Assembly: GCF_028649595.1 (NCBI RefSeq)
Contig: NZ_JAQSLK010000003.1
Location: 143,990-207,989 of the forward strand
DNA from: Campylobacter magnus
GTDB lineage: Bacteria; Campylobacterota; Campylobacteria; Campylobacterales; Campylobacteraceae
Reading direction: 5' to 3'
DNA: 64,000 bases
This document shows, piece after piece, positions 63,869-64,000 of this stretch. The notes under the pieces were generated by a model. The model was not told the origin of the DNA, made no database searches, and worked only from the letters and a program-made list of their open reading frames with translations. The translations under genes were made by a program, and so were the position numbers. The first letter of the stretch is position 1; each line of letters begins with the position of its first letter.

Positions 63869-63905
63869 GAATTCTAGAATTCTTTAGCTTAAATCTAGAA
63901 TTCCT
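63869..63905. repeat. Palindromic elements after the acyltransferase pair
   Basis: AGGAATTCTAGAATTCTTT and AAATCTAGAATTCCTTT follow the stop with one intervening base. Confidence 0.8.
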
Positions 63906-63920
63906 TTTTGGCAAATTTTA

Positions 63921-63950
63921 TTGACATTATATACAAAGATAAATTATACT
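63921..63950 (+). promoter_or_regulatory. Sigma70-type promoter facing right
   Basis: TTGACA (63921-63926) and TATACT (63945-63950) are separated by 18 bases, a better -35 than other promoters here. It would drive a gene beyond the window. Confidence 0.6.
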
Positions 63951-63965
63951 TATACAAAACGATTT

Positions 63966-63989
63966 TTGGCGTGTTTTCGCCGTTTTTTG
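63966..63989. terminator. Possible short GC hairpin
   Basis: GGCG-TGTTTT-CGCC followed by GTTTTTTG lies just after the promoter at 63921; it could be an attenuator-like terminator or chance. Confidence 0.35.
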
Positions 63990-64000
63990 TAAATAAAAAA

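Noticed and set aside
1..64000. CRISPR array
   Set aside because: The repeats are palindromic, variable in spacing and spread between genes; there are no regular spacers or cas genes.
1..64000. tRNA or rRNA genes
   Set aside because: No cloverleaf-like segment with GGTTCGAATCC-type T-arm or rRNA core sequence was seen.

Overview
The window is a chromosomal segment of a Campylobacter-type epsilonproteobacterium (Campylobacterota). The evidence is a MOMP-type porin cut by the left edge, a ciaB homologue, and the gene orders uvrC/DUF721/guaA and fabZ-lpxA-clpX-mreB-mreC-carB. A napAGHBFLD operon with the epsilonproteobacterial napL, a frdCAB operon and a cts (type II secretion-like) transformation operon point the same way. 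It is not a textbook C. jejuni: msrA and msrB are fused, there is a sodC, and there is a NavAb-type sodium channel. No rRNA, tRNA, CRISPR array, integrase or transposase gene is visible.

Layout. 1-5 kb: porA (partial), a lipoprotein, uvrC, a duplicated GC-richer non-coding unit, a DciA-like DUF721 gene and a tiny lipoprotein overlapping guaA. 4.5-12 kb: guaA, a 36-aa secreted peptide, a Cys-rich pseudogene, tpx, ciaB, msrAB, a thioesterase, hemD. 12-19 kb: AAA ATPase (probable CTG start), low-MW phosphatase, two tiny membrane proteins, ruvB, sodC, LysE exporter, HPt-like protein, panB, rhodanese. 19-21.6 kb: sodium channel, then a low-GC accessory islet with a broken DUF2628-type gene. 21.9-33 kb: anaerobic respiration (frd, nap) and lgt. 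33-46.6 kb: chemoreceptor with CZB domain, feoA, mrp, thiC, the fabZ-to-carB block, a SIMPL protein, a Sua5-like protein. 47-60.7 kb: M23 peptidase, era, the eight-gene transformation operon, an aldolase-like protein, rsmH and an FtsL-like gene. 60.7-64 kb: class II DAHP synthase and two paralogous acyltransferases with poly-G tracts.

The most striking feature is a short palindromic element with the core GGAATTCTAGAATTCC (EcoRI-XbaI-EcoRI). It occurs in most intergenic gaps, often as clusters or hairpin-forming pairs. Being palindromic, it reads the same on both strands. One frame gives G-I-L-E-F, one gives N-S-R-I-P, and the third contains TAG. It supplies the stop codon of at least seven genes, appears to have entered linkers of coding sequences (FtsL-like, NapF), and lies inside local duplications that include 3' gene ends.

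A second discovery-grade signal is the acyltransferase pair at the right end. Homologous positions carry G9 (in frame) and G10 (out of frame), the arrangement expected of phase-variable contingency genes.
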